Below, piece after piece: positions 1 through 6,914 of a stretch of 13,671 nt of DNA (the stretch's first letter is position 1; each line of letters begins with the position of its first letter). Location of the stretch: assembly GCA_937895825.1 (NCBI GenBank), contig CALBKP010000099.1, positions 1 through 13,671 on the forward strand, read 5' to 3'. This stretch comes from an uncultured Alistipes sp. (GTDB taxonomy: Bacteria; Bacteroidota; Bacteroidia; Bacteroidales; Rikenellaceae). The position numbers and the translations under genes are program-made. The notes beneath the pieces are model-generated. The model was given only the letters and a program-made list of their open reading frames with translations, was not told the DNA's origin and ran no database searches.

Positions 1-1058
1 GCATCCTTAATCTCCACCTTGCGGAAGCCCGTGCGGCACGACGTAGCCTCGATAACCGAGCCATCCTGAGCCTTGAGCGTAACAACCGTAGTATAGAGGT
101 TGGGCTTCTCGTGGCTCCAGAGCTTAACCTTCGCGATCTGGCGGTTGATAACAACGTCTGCAGTCGCCTTGGCAGCCACAGCCACGCTTCTTGTATTCTT
201 AGTCACAACTTTACCGCTGGCATCCAAGAGTTGGAGTTCCACGTATCCGTTAAATGCCTTATCTTCAACATTATCAATGGTTACCGTCGCACTATACACA
301 CCATTGCGATAGTTCTTGTCCAAGTCGCCGATAACAAACATATCCCCGATACGCACCTGATCTACTGTATAGACCTTAACACCACGGTCGAAGCCCGACA
401 ATCGCCAGAAGTCCTGATCCTCAAGGTATGAGCCATCAGCCCAGCGGTAGCCCTCAACAGCGAGGGTATTCTCGCCCTTACGTGCCAACGCCGTGATATC
501 AAACTCCACGGCAGTCTTCGTTCCCTCCGAGTAGCCCACGTTCTCGCCATTGAGCCATACGTGCATAGCTGCCAAGCCCGACTCGAAGTGGAGGATTATG
601 CGTCGTCCATCCCACTCTTCGGGCAACGTGAAGGTGTGTCGATAGCAACCCGTTGGGTTATCGTCATGTGGAATGAAGGGGGGATTCATCGGGTGTGGGT
701 AGGTTACGTTCGTGTAGATAGGCACACCGAAGCCCTCAACCTCCCAGTTGCCTGGTACGGGCATCGTTGTCCACGCCGTGTCGTCATAACCCTCAGCCCA
801 GAAACCCTCAGGACGCTCCGAGGGGGTCTTGGTCCAGTGGAAACGCCACTCGCCACTGATATCCATCACATAGTCCGAAGCACCACGCTCGGCAGCCTCG
901 GCTGTTGTTGCATATGGTGTAAGTGTTGCGCGCGCTGGGAGCTTGTTGATAGCATAGATCTCGGGTTGCTCCCAGTAGGGGCGCGGCTCATCAGCCTGCA
1001 CGCTAAAACTTACTGCAGAGATAATCACCGCACAAAGTATCGAATAAAGTCTTCTCAT
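1..1058 (-). CDS. GH2 beta-galactosidase, N-terminal 352 residues (partial)
   Basis: Secreted glycoside hydrolase family 2 enzyme, expected to release terminal galactose from glycans in the periplasm or at the surface. Only the N-terminal part is in the window; the gene runs off the left edge. Residues 1-22 are a signal peptide ending VQA. Residues about 60-230 form the jelly-roll sugar-binding domain, with PVPGNWEVEGFG (101-112), an IYTNVTYP stretch (114-121), NPTGCYR (134-140) and GSYLEDQDFWRLSGF (209-223), all typical of LacZ-type GH2 proteins. An immunoglobulin-like domain follows (about 235-340). The catalytic TIM barrel with its two glutamates lies outside, so activity and exact substrate cannot be judged. 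The ATG at 1058 is three bases after the stop of the upstream nitroreductase gene, so the two are very likely co-transcribed. GH2 enzymes of this type can also act as beta-glucuronidases or mannosidases, but the motifs favour beta-galactosidase. Confidence 0.9.
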   Translation of the reverse strand, partial: MRRLYSILCAVIISAVSFSVQADEPRPYWEQPEIYAINKLPARATLTPYATTAEAAERGASDYVMDISGEWRFHWTKTPSERPEGFWAEGYDDTAWTTMPVPGNWEVEGFGVPIYTNVTYPHPMNPPFIPHDDNPTGCYRHTFTLPEEWDGRRIILHFESGLAAMHVWLNGENVGYSEGTKTAVEFDITALARKGENTLAVEGYRWADGSYLEDQDFWRLSGFDRGVKVYTVDQVRIGDMFVIGDLDKNYRNGVYSATVTIDNVEDKAFNGYVELQLLDASGKVVTKNTRSVAVAAKATADVVINRQIAKVKLWSHEKPNLYTTVVTLKAQDGSVIEATSCRTGFRKVEIKD

Positions 1059-1061
1059 AGG

Positions 1062-1691
1062 TTATTTAAGTATTAAGTCGTCGGTTGTAATCTTAGGAAC
1101 ATAGTGTGTGCCCTCCTCGCGATAGTAGTTGAGGTTATCGCCCGGATGACAGTCACGAAGTACGATATTCTCGGCGGGGCGACCGATGGCAAGGACTAAC
1201 AGCGGCTCATACTCCAAGCCGAGCTCCTCCCTCAGCGCTGCGTGGTCGAATGCACCAATACAGATACCGCCCAAGCCTATCTCAACAGCTTGCAGTAGCA
1301 TCGACTGCGCCACGATGCCGAGGTCCATATCTACGTACTTCGACTCCTCGACCGTCGAGCATATCACCACAAAGGCATTAGGCTCAGTGCCCGGAAATGG
1401 TAGCTTTAGTTCGGGTAGAGCTCCACCGAGACGTATATGACGGAGCACCTTTGCCGCCTCATCCTTAAGCACAGGTCGGAAGCGTAACACCTGCTGATTA
1501 CGTGCCGAGGGGCATAGGTGAGCCACCTCGATAATCTTACGCAACTGATCCTCGCGCACCGAAAATGATGTGTCGTAGCCACGATAGCTACGGTTATGCT
1601 TCAGTAGTCGCACAAGCGAAGCCGTACGCTTAACACGAGGCTGCTGCTGGGTATAATCCTCCATTCGCTTCTCAAGGTAGTTATCTGCCAT
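1062..1691 (-). CDS. Nitroreductase family flavoprotein
   Basis: A 209-residue cytoplasmic FMN-dependent oxidoreductase of the nitroreductase superfamily; such enzymes use NAD(P)H to reduce nitro compounds, quinones or other electron acceptors, and the natural substrate here is unknown. Visible features: the FMN phosphate-binding RSYR (34-37), CPSARNQQ (60-67), the helix DLGIVAQSMLLQAVEIGLGG (123-142) followed by ICIGAF, and the closing LVLAIGRPAE strand. Length fits the family. The first ATG at 1691 is preferred because the MADNYLEKRMEDY opening looks like that of other Bacteroidales members (from memory); a second Met at residue 10 is possible. A Bacteroidetes-type promoter lies at 1785-1815, giving a leader of roughly 90 bases. 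It is the first gene of a two-gene unit with the GH2 enzyme; the link between the two activities is not obvious. Confidence 0.9.
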   Translation of the reverse strand: MADNYLEKRMEDYTQQQPRVKRTASLVRLLKHNRSYRGYDTSFSVREDQLRKIIEVAHLCPSARNQQVLRFRPVLKDEAAKVLRHIRLGGALPELKLPFPGTEPNAFVVICSTVEESKYVDMDLGIVAQSMLLQAVEIGLGGICIGAFDHAALREELGLEYEPLLVLAIGRPAENIVLRDCHPGDNLNYYREEGTHYVPKITTDDLILK

Positions 1692-1784
1692 GGTTCACAC
1701 ATCTTATAAGTTACGCATCCTACTCCACCACAATTGGGCGATACAAGTCTACATCGCCGTCACACACAACGGCCATTATGACGG

Positions 1785-1816
1785 CAAAGATAATATAAAA
1801 AACTAAATATTCAATA
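1785..1816 (-). promoter_or_regulatory. Promoter of nitroreductase/GH2 operon
   Basis: On the minus strand there is TATTG, 19 bases, then TATCTTTG, matching the Bacteroidetes sigma factor consensus (TTTG at -33, TAnnTTTG at -7). Just downstream an inverted repeat GCCGTC (1756-1761) / GACGGC (1780-1785) overlaps the expected start and could be an operator or an early hairpin. Predicted from sequence only. Confidence 0.6.
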
Positions 1817-1840
1817 AGACAAATCACATTCATAACGAAA

Positions 1841-1872
1841 ATGGGGTCAACCCTATAAAGGATCGACCCCAT
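1841..1872 (-). terminator. Terminator of the 930-residue lipoprotein gene
   Basis: Perfect 8-base arms ATGGGGTC (1841-1848) and GACCCCAT (1865-1872) with a 16-base loop. Read on the minus strand the stem is followed by TTTTCG, and it begins 24 bases after the lipoprotein stop codon. Confidence 0.75.
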
Positions 1873-1896
1873 AATCAATGAGAAATATTACTTGAC

Positions 1897-4689
1897 TTAC
1901 TCGAGCTCGATGCCGTAAGTCTTCTTGATCAACTCCTTAGCGCGACGGTGGAATGCCTCCGAACCGCTCTCAATCTTACGCTCGGGAATTACGCGCTCGT
2001 ACTCCTTAATCTCGATAGAGCGAACAGGAGTGATAGAGTAAGTACGCTGCATAGGTACTGGAGCCTTACCGAGCGACTTAACAGCAGGTGCCTCAGATGT
2101 GGCAACCGATGCGTTAGCCTTAGTAGCTGTGCGAGTTGCATCCTTACGTGTAAGGACAACGTCGCTACCCACGCGAGGTGATGTAGGCGTAGCCTGACCA
2201 TACTGGAGCTGCGTTACGCAAGGATAGTAGATCTCCTGTGCATCTTTACCCTCAGCATCCTTGTAGTTGTAGATGATAGGCTTGATAGTGATCGTGTTGC
2301 GATCCTCCGACACCTCCACGGGGAAGCGTGAGTCGAGCAACAACGAGCCATCCTCGCGGTAAACAGGAGCACCGATATATGACTTCTGACCTACACCAAG
2401 CATGTAGAACGTGTACTCCATACCGAAGTTGAAGGTCTCGAGCGGGAACTCGCGCTCGATGTTGATAGGCAACCATACGTTACCCTCGGCATCAATCTCG
2501 AGGTTCCACTTAGGACCAAAGTCGTAGAACATGTGGCTAACCTTGCTCGACGAGTAATCATCAGCGGTGAAGAGGTCATAAGGCGTAGCCACCAAATCCA
2601 ACATATATGTAGGATCGGTAAGGTCGTAACCAAGACAGAGGAGGCGGTTAAAGCCACGTGTACGGTTGTTATACTGCTCAGCCAACTCAACGAACTCCTC
2701 CCAGAGAGCATCAGTAGCATCACGGCTAACACCCATAGATGCATAGAGGTCGTAAACCTCCTTAGGCAATGTCTCTGGATACTCTACACCGGCAGCGATA
2801 GTGACATCCGAAGTGTAGGTCTCGCCGATAGGCAACCAAGCCTGAGCATCAGCATCGTAAGCTGTCATCTCGGCAGAAGCAACCCACTCACCCACGAGCT
2901 CGTCGAAGAGAGGCGAGTTAACGCGCACGGGGTAGTTAGCCTGAGGCGTAGTGTACTCAGCGATAGCGGGCGAGCCGGTAGCATTGAGGTTGTTGTTCGT
3001 ACCCTCGTCGTTGTATACGAGCACTACGAGACGCGTTGTGGCGTTCTCACGGCTTGCTACCGTGAAGTTAAGACCTGCGGCAGAGTTGATTGCCGAGATC
3101 TCGGCCGAGCCAAACTGGTTGCCAGCACCCATAGACTTCATCAGTGCGAGGTATGTGGTATTCTTAAGTGCAGCATCGAACTCACGAACATAGTCGCAAG
3201 CGAAGTAAACCTCGTAAGCATCCTTGTTGGGAGCCTTGATGTTGAAGGTTGCAGTGTAAGGATCCGAGCTCTCAACTGGGGTAACTACGATCTCGGGAGC
3301 AGCCTTAGTAACCTCGGGCATAGTGAACTTGTAGGTATCAAATGCCTGAGTCTTACCCTCGTTATCGCCCATAGACGTACAGAGTACGCGGATCTCCTTA
3401 CCAGCCATACCCTTGGTGTCAACGAACCAGTCAGTGAGGTAGATCTCGCTGTCGCCGCTCAAAACCTGCGAACCGAATGTGTAGAGCGCGAAGTACGAGC
3501 CGGTGAACCAGCGCAAGTACTCCTCGTTGTTATCGAGCAAAGGAAGGATGTTAACCTGATACTCCGACTCCTCCATAATCATCACGTTGTAGAACGCAAC
3601 ATTCTCAGTGGGAGTGAACGAGATGATACCGTCGATAGGACGCAAATCGTAGGTCTTAATCTCCACGCCGCCATCGAGATCCTCGGGCTCGAGAGTGTCA
3701 ACCTGAATACGCTCGTAGTAGCCTGACCAGTACTTCTCCGAGTCAAAGGCATCGGTACCACTCTCATTAGCCCAAGCTGCCCAGTCGAACACAGGCATAT
3801 AGTAGCCAGCCTGCCAGCCTGCAGGGTACGACCAGATTGCGTGTGTGGCGTAGTCTAAATAGTTGGGATCATTCTCAGGAACGCTAACAACAGATACCTC
3901 ACCATCCATATATACTACCAACTCGTCGGGATCGTCCATATAGCTATACTCACCGATAAGGAAAATGCCGGGCTCACCAGGAACCTTCGGGTCAGAGTAG
4001 CTCGCGCCATTCTCTACGATGTTGCCATCCTCGTCGCGCTCGTAGCTGTTCTCCTCGTCGTAGCGGATAGTCTTATCGTCGAGGGTGTACTGCTGAGCAT
4101 TGTAAAGAAGCATATCAATCTCCAACGAACCCTCGCTCTTAGAGTAATTGTAGAAAGGAAGCGATGTTGTAGTGTAGCGCAAAGCGTTACCACGAGCCTT
4201 AACCTCGGCGGGAACCACTACGTGAACAGCGAAACCATCGTAGCGACGGTCTACAACCGTAAGCGTACCCTCGTAGTCAGTCGTAGTGAACTCCACCTTG
4301 ACAACCTCACCGTAGAAGTCGTTGTCACTCTCACGGAATGCGAAGTAGTAGGTGTAGGTTGTAGCGACCTCCTTACCGGTGATAAGGATGCTTGTTGTTG
4401 TCTCAACGGCGGGGTCAGCAATAGTCTTAACCTCGCCACCAGCGAAGATTGCCGACGCGGGCAACTCGCTATCAATCTCAATGTAAGCGATCTCACTGAT
4501 ACCCTCGCTCACGATGTCGATAGTTGCACCACCAGGCTCAACCGATGCCACAATTACATCAACGTTCACATTGCCAGTGCCGGTGCCAGTGCCAGGCTTC
4601 TCGTTGATGGGATCATCACCACACGATGCGAGGCACACACCCAAAACGAGCGTTGCAACCGCAAATAAATAATGTTTAAAGTTTTTCAT
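1897..4689 (-). CDS. Large surface lipoprotein, function unknown
   Basis: A 930-residue lipoprotein that I do not recognise as a named family. The start is placed at the ATG at 4689, not at an in-frame Met 30 codons upstream, because it gives a classic lipoprotein signal (MKNFKH, hydrophobic core, LASC with Cys23), and because the predicted promoter would fall inside the longer version. CGDD after the lipobox is an acidic stretch of the kind that acts as a surface export signal in Bacteroidetes. A Gly-Thr linker (33-39) leads into several beta-rich, fibronectin-III-like segments rich in Asp, Glu and Tyr; one reads EIVVTPVESSDPYTATFNI. A block starting FDELVGEW at about residue 595 resembles the lipocalin-like C-terminal domains of other Bacteroidales lipoproteins. 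The last roughly 90 residues change character: a low-complexity Ala/Thr/Lys/Pro stretch, then a charged helix ending KELIKKTYGIELE. It is probably exposed on the outer membrane; binding or adhesion is only a guess. It has its own promoter and terminator. Confidence 0.85.
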   Translation of the reverse strand: MKNFKHYLFAVATLVLGVCLASCGDDPINEKPGTGTGTGNVNVDVIVASVEPGGATIDIVSEGISEIAYIEIDSELPASAIFAGGEVKTIADPAVETTTSILITGKEVATTYTYYFAFRESDNDFYGEVVKVEFTTTDYEGTLTVVDRRYDGFAVHVVVPAEVKARGNALRYTTTSLPFYNYSKSEGSLEIDMLLYNAQQYTLDDKTIRYDEENSYERDEDGNIVENGASYSDPKVPGEPGIFLIGEYSYMDDPDELVVYMDGEVSVVSVPENDPNYLDYATHAIWSYPAGWQAGYYMPVFDWAAWANESGTDAFDSEKYWSGYYERIQVDTLEPEDLDGGVEIKTYDLRPIDGIISFTPTENVAFYNVMIMEESEYQVNILPLLDNNEEYLRWFTGSYFALYTFGSQVLSGDSEIYLTDWFVDTKGMAGKEIRVLCTSMGDNEGKTQAFDTYKFTMPEVTKAAPEIVVTPVESSDPYTATFNIKAPNKDAYEVYFACDYVREFDAALKNTTYLALMKSMGAGNQFGSAEISAINSAAGLNFTVASRENATTRLVVLVYNDEGTNNNLNATGSPAIAEYTTPQANYPVRVNSPLFDELVGEWVASAEMTAYDADAQAWLPIGETYTSDVTIAAGVEYPETLPKEVYDLYASMGVSRDATDALWEEFVELAEQYNNRTRGFNRLLCLGYDLTDPTYMLDLVATPYDLFTADDYSSSKVSHMFYDFGPKWNLEIDAEGNVWLPINIEREFPLETFNFGMEYTFYMLGVGQKSYIGAPVYREDGSLLLDSRFPVEVSEDRNTITIKPIIYNYKDAEGKDAQEIYYPCVTQLQYGQATPTSPRVGSDVVLTRKDATRTATKANASVATSEAPAVKSLGKAPVPMQRTYSITPVRSIEIKEYERVIPERKIESGSEAFHRRAKELIKKTYGIELE
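4573..4596 (-). repeat. Short hexanucleotide repeat in the Gly-Thr linker
   Basis: On the plus strand: GCCAGT, GCCGGT, GCCAGT, GCCAGG. On the coding strand this encodes alternating Gly-Thr right after the lipobox region of the 930-residue lipoprotein. The unit is six bases, so slippage would change linker length without shifting the frame. Confidence 0.7.
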
Positions 4690-4750
4690 AAAGTTAATAA
4701 TTTGGTTTTTGATGTGTCTTGTTTCGTATATTTGTCGTATGTCCAACGTG

Positions 4751-4787
4751 CAAATATATGTAAATTTTTCGTAACTCACACTAAAAC
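4751..4787 (-). promoter_or_regulatory. Promoter of the 930-residue lipoprotein gene
   Basis: A perfect -7 element TATATTTG is on the minus strand at 4758-4751. The -33 region is weaker: GTTTTAG lies about 22 bases upstream. It predicts a leader of about 55 bases before the ATG at 4689. Confidence 0.5.
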
Positions 4788-4926
4788 ATTACATTTTATT
4801 GCATATTCAGCATTTTTATTCACAAATACGACCTCTGTTTTTTACTACAAAAGATACGTTATTTTTACTTAGAACAACCATGCTTTAATATAAATTTAGT
4901 CTTTTTGCAGCCCAATATAATTTAGT

Positions 4927-4949
4927 AAAAAAGGAGGGTGCAGCCCTCC
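4927..4949 (-). terminator. Terminator of the cold-shock gene
   Basis: On the minus strand GGAGGG, a five-base loop and CCCTCC are followed directly by six T residues: a textbook intrinsic terminator. It lies about 28 bases after the stop codon of the cold-shock-domain gene. Confidence 0.9.
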
Positions 4950-4976
4950 ACAATACAATAATAAAGAATCGTCGTG

Positions 4977-5180
4977 CTACCTTATAGGCTTAACGTTACG
5001 AGCCTCCGCACGGCCACCATCATCCACAACAACATCGTACTCCACACGCCAATTATGCTTCAGCGTGCGGTAACCATCGCTCACAATAGCCGTATAGTGG
5101 ACATAGGTATCGACCCCATCCTTGCCAGTTATAAATCCATAACCACGCTTATCGTCAAACCACTTCACTATGCCGATCAT
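4977..5180 (-). CDS. Cold-shock-domain protein (CspA family)
   Basis: A 67-residue single-domain nucleic-acid-binding protein, expected to bind single-stranded RNA or DNA in the cytoplasm and to melt RNA structure. The opening GIVKWFDDKRGYGFI (3-17) contains the RNP1 motif, and TYVHYTAI (25-32) is RNP2, followed by SDGYRTLK (34-41), all in the usual family order. Aromatic positions that are normally Phe are Tyr here (14, 26, 29), which keeps stacking ability; the acidic VVVDDGG near the end is less typical. It is full length for the family. The start at 5180 gives the standard N-terminus. It has its own promoter at 5204-5235 with a very short leader of about 20 bases, so the long thermosensing leader of E. 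coli cspA is absent, and it may not be cold-induced. It is transcribed away from the lipoprotein/radical SAM operon. Confidence 0.93.
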   Translation of the reverse strand: MIGIVKWFDDKRGYGFITGKDGVDTYVHYTAIVSDGYRTLKHNWRVEYDVVVDDGGRAEARNVKPIR

Positions 5181-5203
5181 ACCTCATCAACATTTTGATA
5201 CTT

Positions 5204-5235
5204 CAAAGTTACAAAATTTATCAATAGAAGCAATA
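5204..5235 (-). promoter_or_regulatory. Promoter of the cold-shock gene
   Basis: On the minus strand there is TATTG, 19 bases, then TAACTTTG, the same arrangement and spacing as the promoter at 1785-1816. The predicted start is about 20 bases upstream of the ATG. Confidence 0.65.
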
Positions 5236-5262
5236 CTATAACGGCTCTTTTTTTCGTTAGAT

Positions 5263-5293
5263 TTGTAGATTAGCGAAAAAATCCCTACATTTG
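5263..5293 (+). promoter_or_regulatory. Promoter of the lipoprotein/radical SAM operon
   Basis: TTTG (5263-5266), 19 bases, TACATTTG (5286-5293): an exact match to the Bacteroidetes housekeeping promoter consensus. The transcript would start near 5300, about 27 bases before the ATG at 5327. Confidence 0.75.
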
Positions 5294-5326
5294 TAATATA
5301 TTACGACACAATAAATTTTCGAGACT

Positions 5327-5779
5327 ATGAACGTTAAATGGAAGATTGCTCTTTTAACCCTACTCGGTTTCTCGACAGCAGCGTGCTGCAGCACCAAGAA
5401 GGCATCGAAGAAGCAGGATAAGGCCGAGACTAATATCGAGGTAGAGGGTATTGATAACCGCATTATGTTGATGTATGGTGTGCCTATGCCCGATGGTAAG
5501 TTCCCCACACCTGTCGTGGACGATGCTCCACAGCCATTGCGTCCTGGTGCTCCATTCCCCGATGGCCGTCGTGCCGTGGTAATGACCGAGGAGCGTGCTG
5601 CCCAGGTTATTAAGAGCATCCAGGCCGAGGATGCCGCTGCTGAGATCATCCGCGAGGTTGACGGCGTTCCCTTCCCCGATGGCCGCGTGGCTATCGTCAT
5701 GACAGAGGAGCGTGCCGCCGAAATCATGAAGGCTATCGAGGCAGAGGAGAAGGCTCGCGCCGAGAAGGAGCAACAGTAA
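5327..5779 (+). CDS. Small repeat-bearing lipoprotein, putative radical SAM partner
   Basis: A 150-residue lipoprotein: a short signal sequence (MNVKWKIALLTLLGF) ends at STAAC with Cys20 as the likely lipidated residue, followed by a Lys-rich stretch (24-32). The mature part has MYGVPMPDGKF (49-59), then GAPFPDGRRAVVMTEERAA (74-92) and GVPFPDGRVAIVMTEERAA (113-131), so GxPxPDG occurs three times and a 28-residue unit twice, 39 residues apart. The end is a charged Glu/Lys/Ala helix. The gene directly precedes the radical SAM gene with a 12-base gap and shares its promoter. In Bacteroidetes an rSAM/lipoprotein system has been defined by comparative genomics, and the MYGVP segment resembles what I remember of those lipoproteins (MYGxPxA), but the PDG repeats are not something I recall from them. 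I infer it is the substrate of the enzyme; its job is unknown. The sequence does not show whether it faces periplasm or surface, since no acidic signal follows the cysteine. Confidence 0.85.
   Translation: MNVKWKIALLTLLGFSTAACCSTKKASKKQDKAETNIEVEGIDNRIMLMYGVPMPDGKFPTPVVDDAPQPLRPGAPFPDGRRAVVMTEERAAQVIKSIQAEDAAAEIIREVDGVPFPDGRVAIVMTEERAAEIMKAIEAEEKARAEKEQQ
5546..5746 (+). repeat. Two-copy protein-coding repeat with GxPFPDG
   Basis: Copies at 5546-5629 and 5663-5746 encode 28-residue units sharing GxPFPDGR, then MTEERAA and a helix ending AE. Many differences are at third codon positions, so the repeat is kept at protein level, suggesting selection on the motif and not a recent duplication. Confidence 0.85.
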
Positions 5780-5791
5780 TTCATTATCGTA

Positions 5792-6868
5792 GTGAAGGGC
5801 AAGAGATTAGGGTTTCGCAAGCATCTGGGGCTTAAGTTATTCAACAAGCTCTATGACGATGCTGTGGAGCGTCACGAGTTGCGTACACTCTTTTGGGAGT
5901 GTACGCTTCGTTGTAATCTGAGGTGCAGGCATTGTGGTAGCGACTGCCGCACAGATGCCGCCGAGAGCGATATGCCGCTTGAGGACTTCCTCCACGGACT
6001 CGACGAGGAGATAACGCCCAACGTAGACCCCAGTCGCGTGCTTATCATCTTCTCGGGTGGCGAGGTGCTTGTGCGCCACGACCTTGAGGAGGCGGGGCGC
6101 GAAGTTACACGCAGAGGATATATGTGGGGCATGGTGACTAACGGCATGGGGCTCACACGCGAGCGACTGCACGCGCTTGTACGCTCAGGGCTACGCTCCG
6201 TATCTGTCAGCTTCGATGGCTTTGCCGATGCACACAACCACATACGTCAAAACCCCTTAAGCTTCGAGCGTGCCCGCGCAGCCATAGGCTACATCCGCGA
6301 AGTCGAGGGACTTACCTACGATGTCATCACCTGCGTAACGCCAACGATGATCGATCGAATGGAGGCGTGGAAGGAGTTTCTTATCGCTGAGGGTATCACA
6401 CACTGGCGCATATTCTCTATATTCCCCGCAGGACGTGCCAAGAAGGATGACTCTCTCCACCTCAACGCCAAGCAATTCCGCAGCCTTATGGAGTTCATCC
6501 GCCATACACGTCGTGAGGGACGCATAAAGCTAAACTACGCCTGCGAGGGCTTCCTCGGGGGTTACGAGACAGAGGTGCGCGACCACTTCTACATGTGTAA
6601 CGCAGGCGTGTCGGTTGCCTCGATACGCGTGAATGGCGATATCTCGGGATGCACGAGTGTACGCGGCAACTACACACAGGGCAACATCTACCGCGACCAC
6701 TTCTGGGACGTATGGCAAAACCGCTTCGAGCCTTTCCGCAACCGCACATGGACACGTAGAGGCGAGTGCGAGGATTGTCGCGTATGGGAGTTCTGCCGTG
6801 GAGGCGGCATGCATCTACGCGACGATGAGGGGCAGCTGATGTACTGCCACTACAATATGTTAAAATAA
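5792..6868 (+). CDS. Radical SAM/SPASM enzyme of the rSAM/lipoprotein type
   Basis: A 358-residue cytoplasmic radical SAM enzyme. The first [4Fe-4S] cluster motif is C41-x3-C45-x2-C48 within WECTLRCNLRCRHCGSDC; the SAM-binding FSGGE is at 87-91 and VTNGM at 115-119. The C-terminal SPASM region, for auxiliary Fe-S clusters, has Cys269, Cys287, Cys326, Cys329, Cys335 and Cys352 in a CNAG...SGC...CEDCxxWEFCRGGG...C pattern. SPASM proteins usually modify peptides or proteins. The WECTLRCNLxCxHCGSDC opening is what I recall for the enzyme of the Bacteroidetes rSAM/lipoprotein pair (TIGR04133-like), consistent with the lipoprotein gene 12 bases upstream. The start is GTG at 5792; the frame is closed by the upstream TAA at 5777-5779 and has no ATG before residue 61, so a GTG (or rarer) start is required. 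The stop codon is inside the terminator hairpin. The reaction is unknown; modification of the neighbouring lipoprotein before export is inferred. Confidence 0.9.
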   Translation: MKGKRLGFRKHLGLKLFNKLYDDAVERHELRTLFWECTLRCNLRCRHCGSDCRTDAAESDMPLEDFLHGLDEEITPNVDPSRVLIIFSGGEVLVRHDLEEAGREVTRRGYMWGMVTNGMGLTRERLHALVRSGLRSVSVSFDGFADAHNHIRQNPLSFERARAAIGYIREVEGLTYDVITCVTPTMIDRMEAWKEFLIAEGITHWRIFSIFPAGRAKKDDSLHLNAKQFRSLMEFIRHTRREGRIKLNYACEGFLGGYETEVRDHFYMCNAGVSVASIRVNGDISGCTSVRGNYTQGNIYRDHFWDVWQNRFEPFRNRTWTRRGECEDCRVWEFCRGGGMHLRDDEGQLMYCHYNMLK

Positions 6869-6904
6869 GATTAGGGGTATCACTTGATACCCCTAATCTT
6901 ATTT
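6863..6904. terminator. Bidirectional terminator between convergent genes
   Basis: Perfect 20-base arms (6863-6882 and 6885-6904) around the sequence AGGGGTATCACTTGATACCCCT. The stop codon of the radical SAM gene (6866-6868) is inside the left arm. Each strand ends in a TTATTT-like run, so the hairpin can serve both the radical SAM operon and the convergent OmpA gene, whose stop is at 6915-6917. Confidence 0.85.
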
Positions 6905-6914
6905 CATATGTGGT

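Noticed and set aside
561..1076. Open frame of 171 codons on the plus strand opposite the GH2 gene
   Set aside because: The minus strand carries unmistakable GH2 motifs through this whole stretch.
2533..3726. Long open frame (397 codons) on the plus strand opposite the 930-residue lipoprotein
   Set aside because: It is antisense to a gene with clear signal peptide, promoter and terminator. No recognisable domain; the open frame follows from codon bias of the real gene.
4727..4734. TATATTTG on the plus strand, with TTTG 22 bases upstream, as an antisense promoter
   Set aside because: AT-rich DNA gives such matches by chance, spacing is too long, and no plus-strand gene follows.
4690..4779. 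Upstream Met giving a 960-residue version of the large lipoprotein
   Set aside because: The extra 30 residues would bury the lipoprotein signal sequence and the predicted promoter -7 element would lie inside the coding region.
5257..5847. Minus-strand open frames (196 and 137 codons) opposite the small lipoprotein
   Set aside because: They are shadows of the lipoprotein gene, whose plus-strand promoter, lipobox and repeat are clear.
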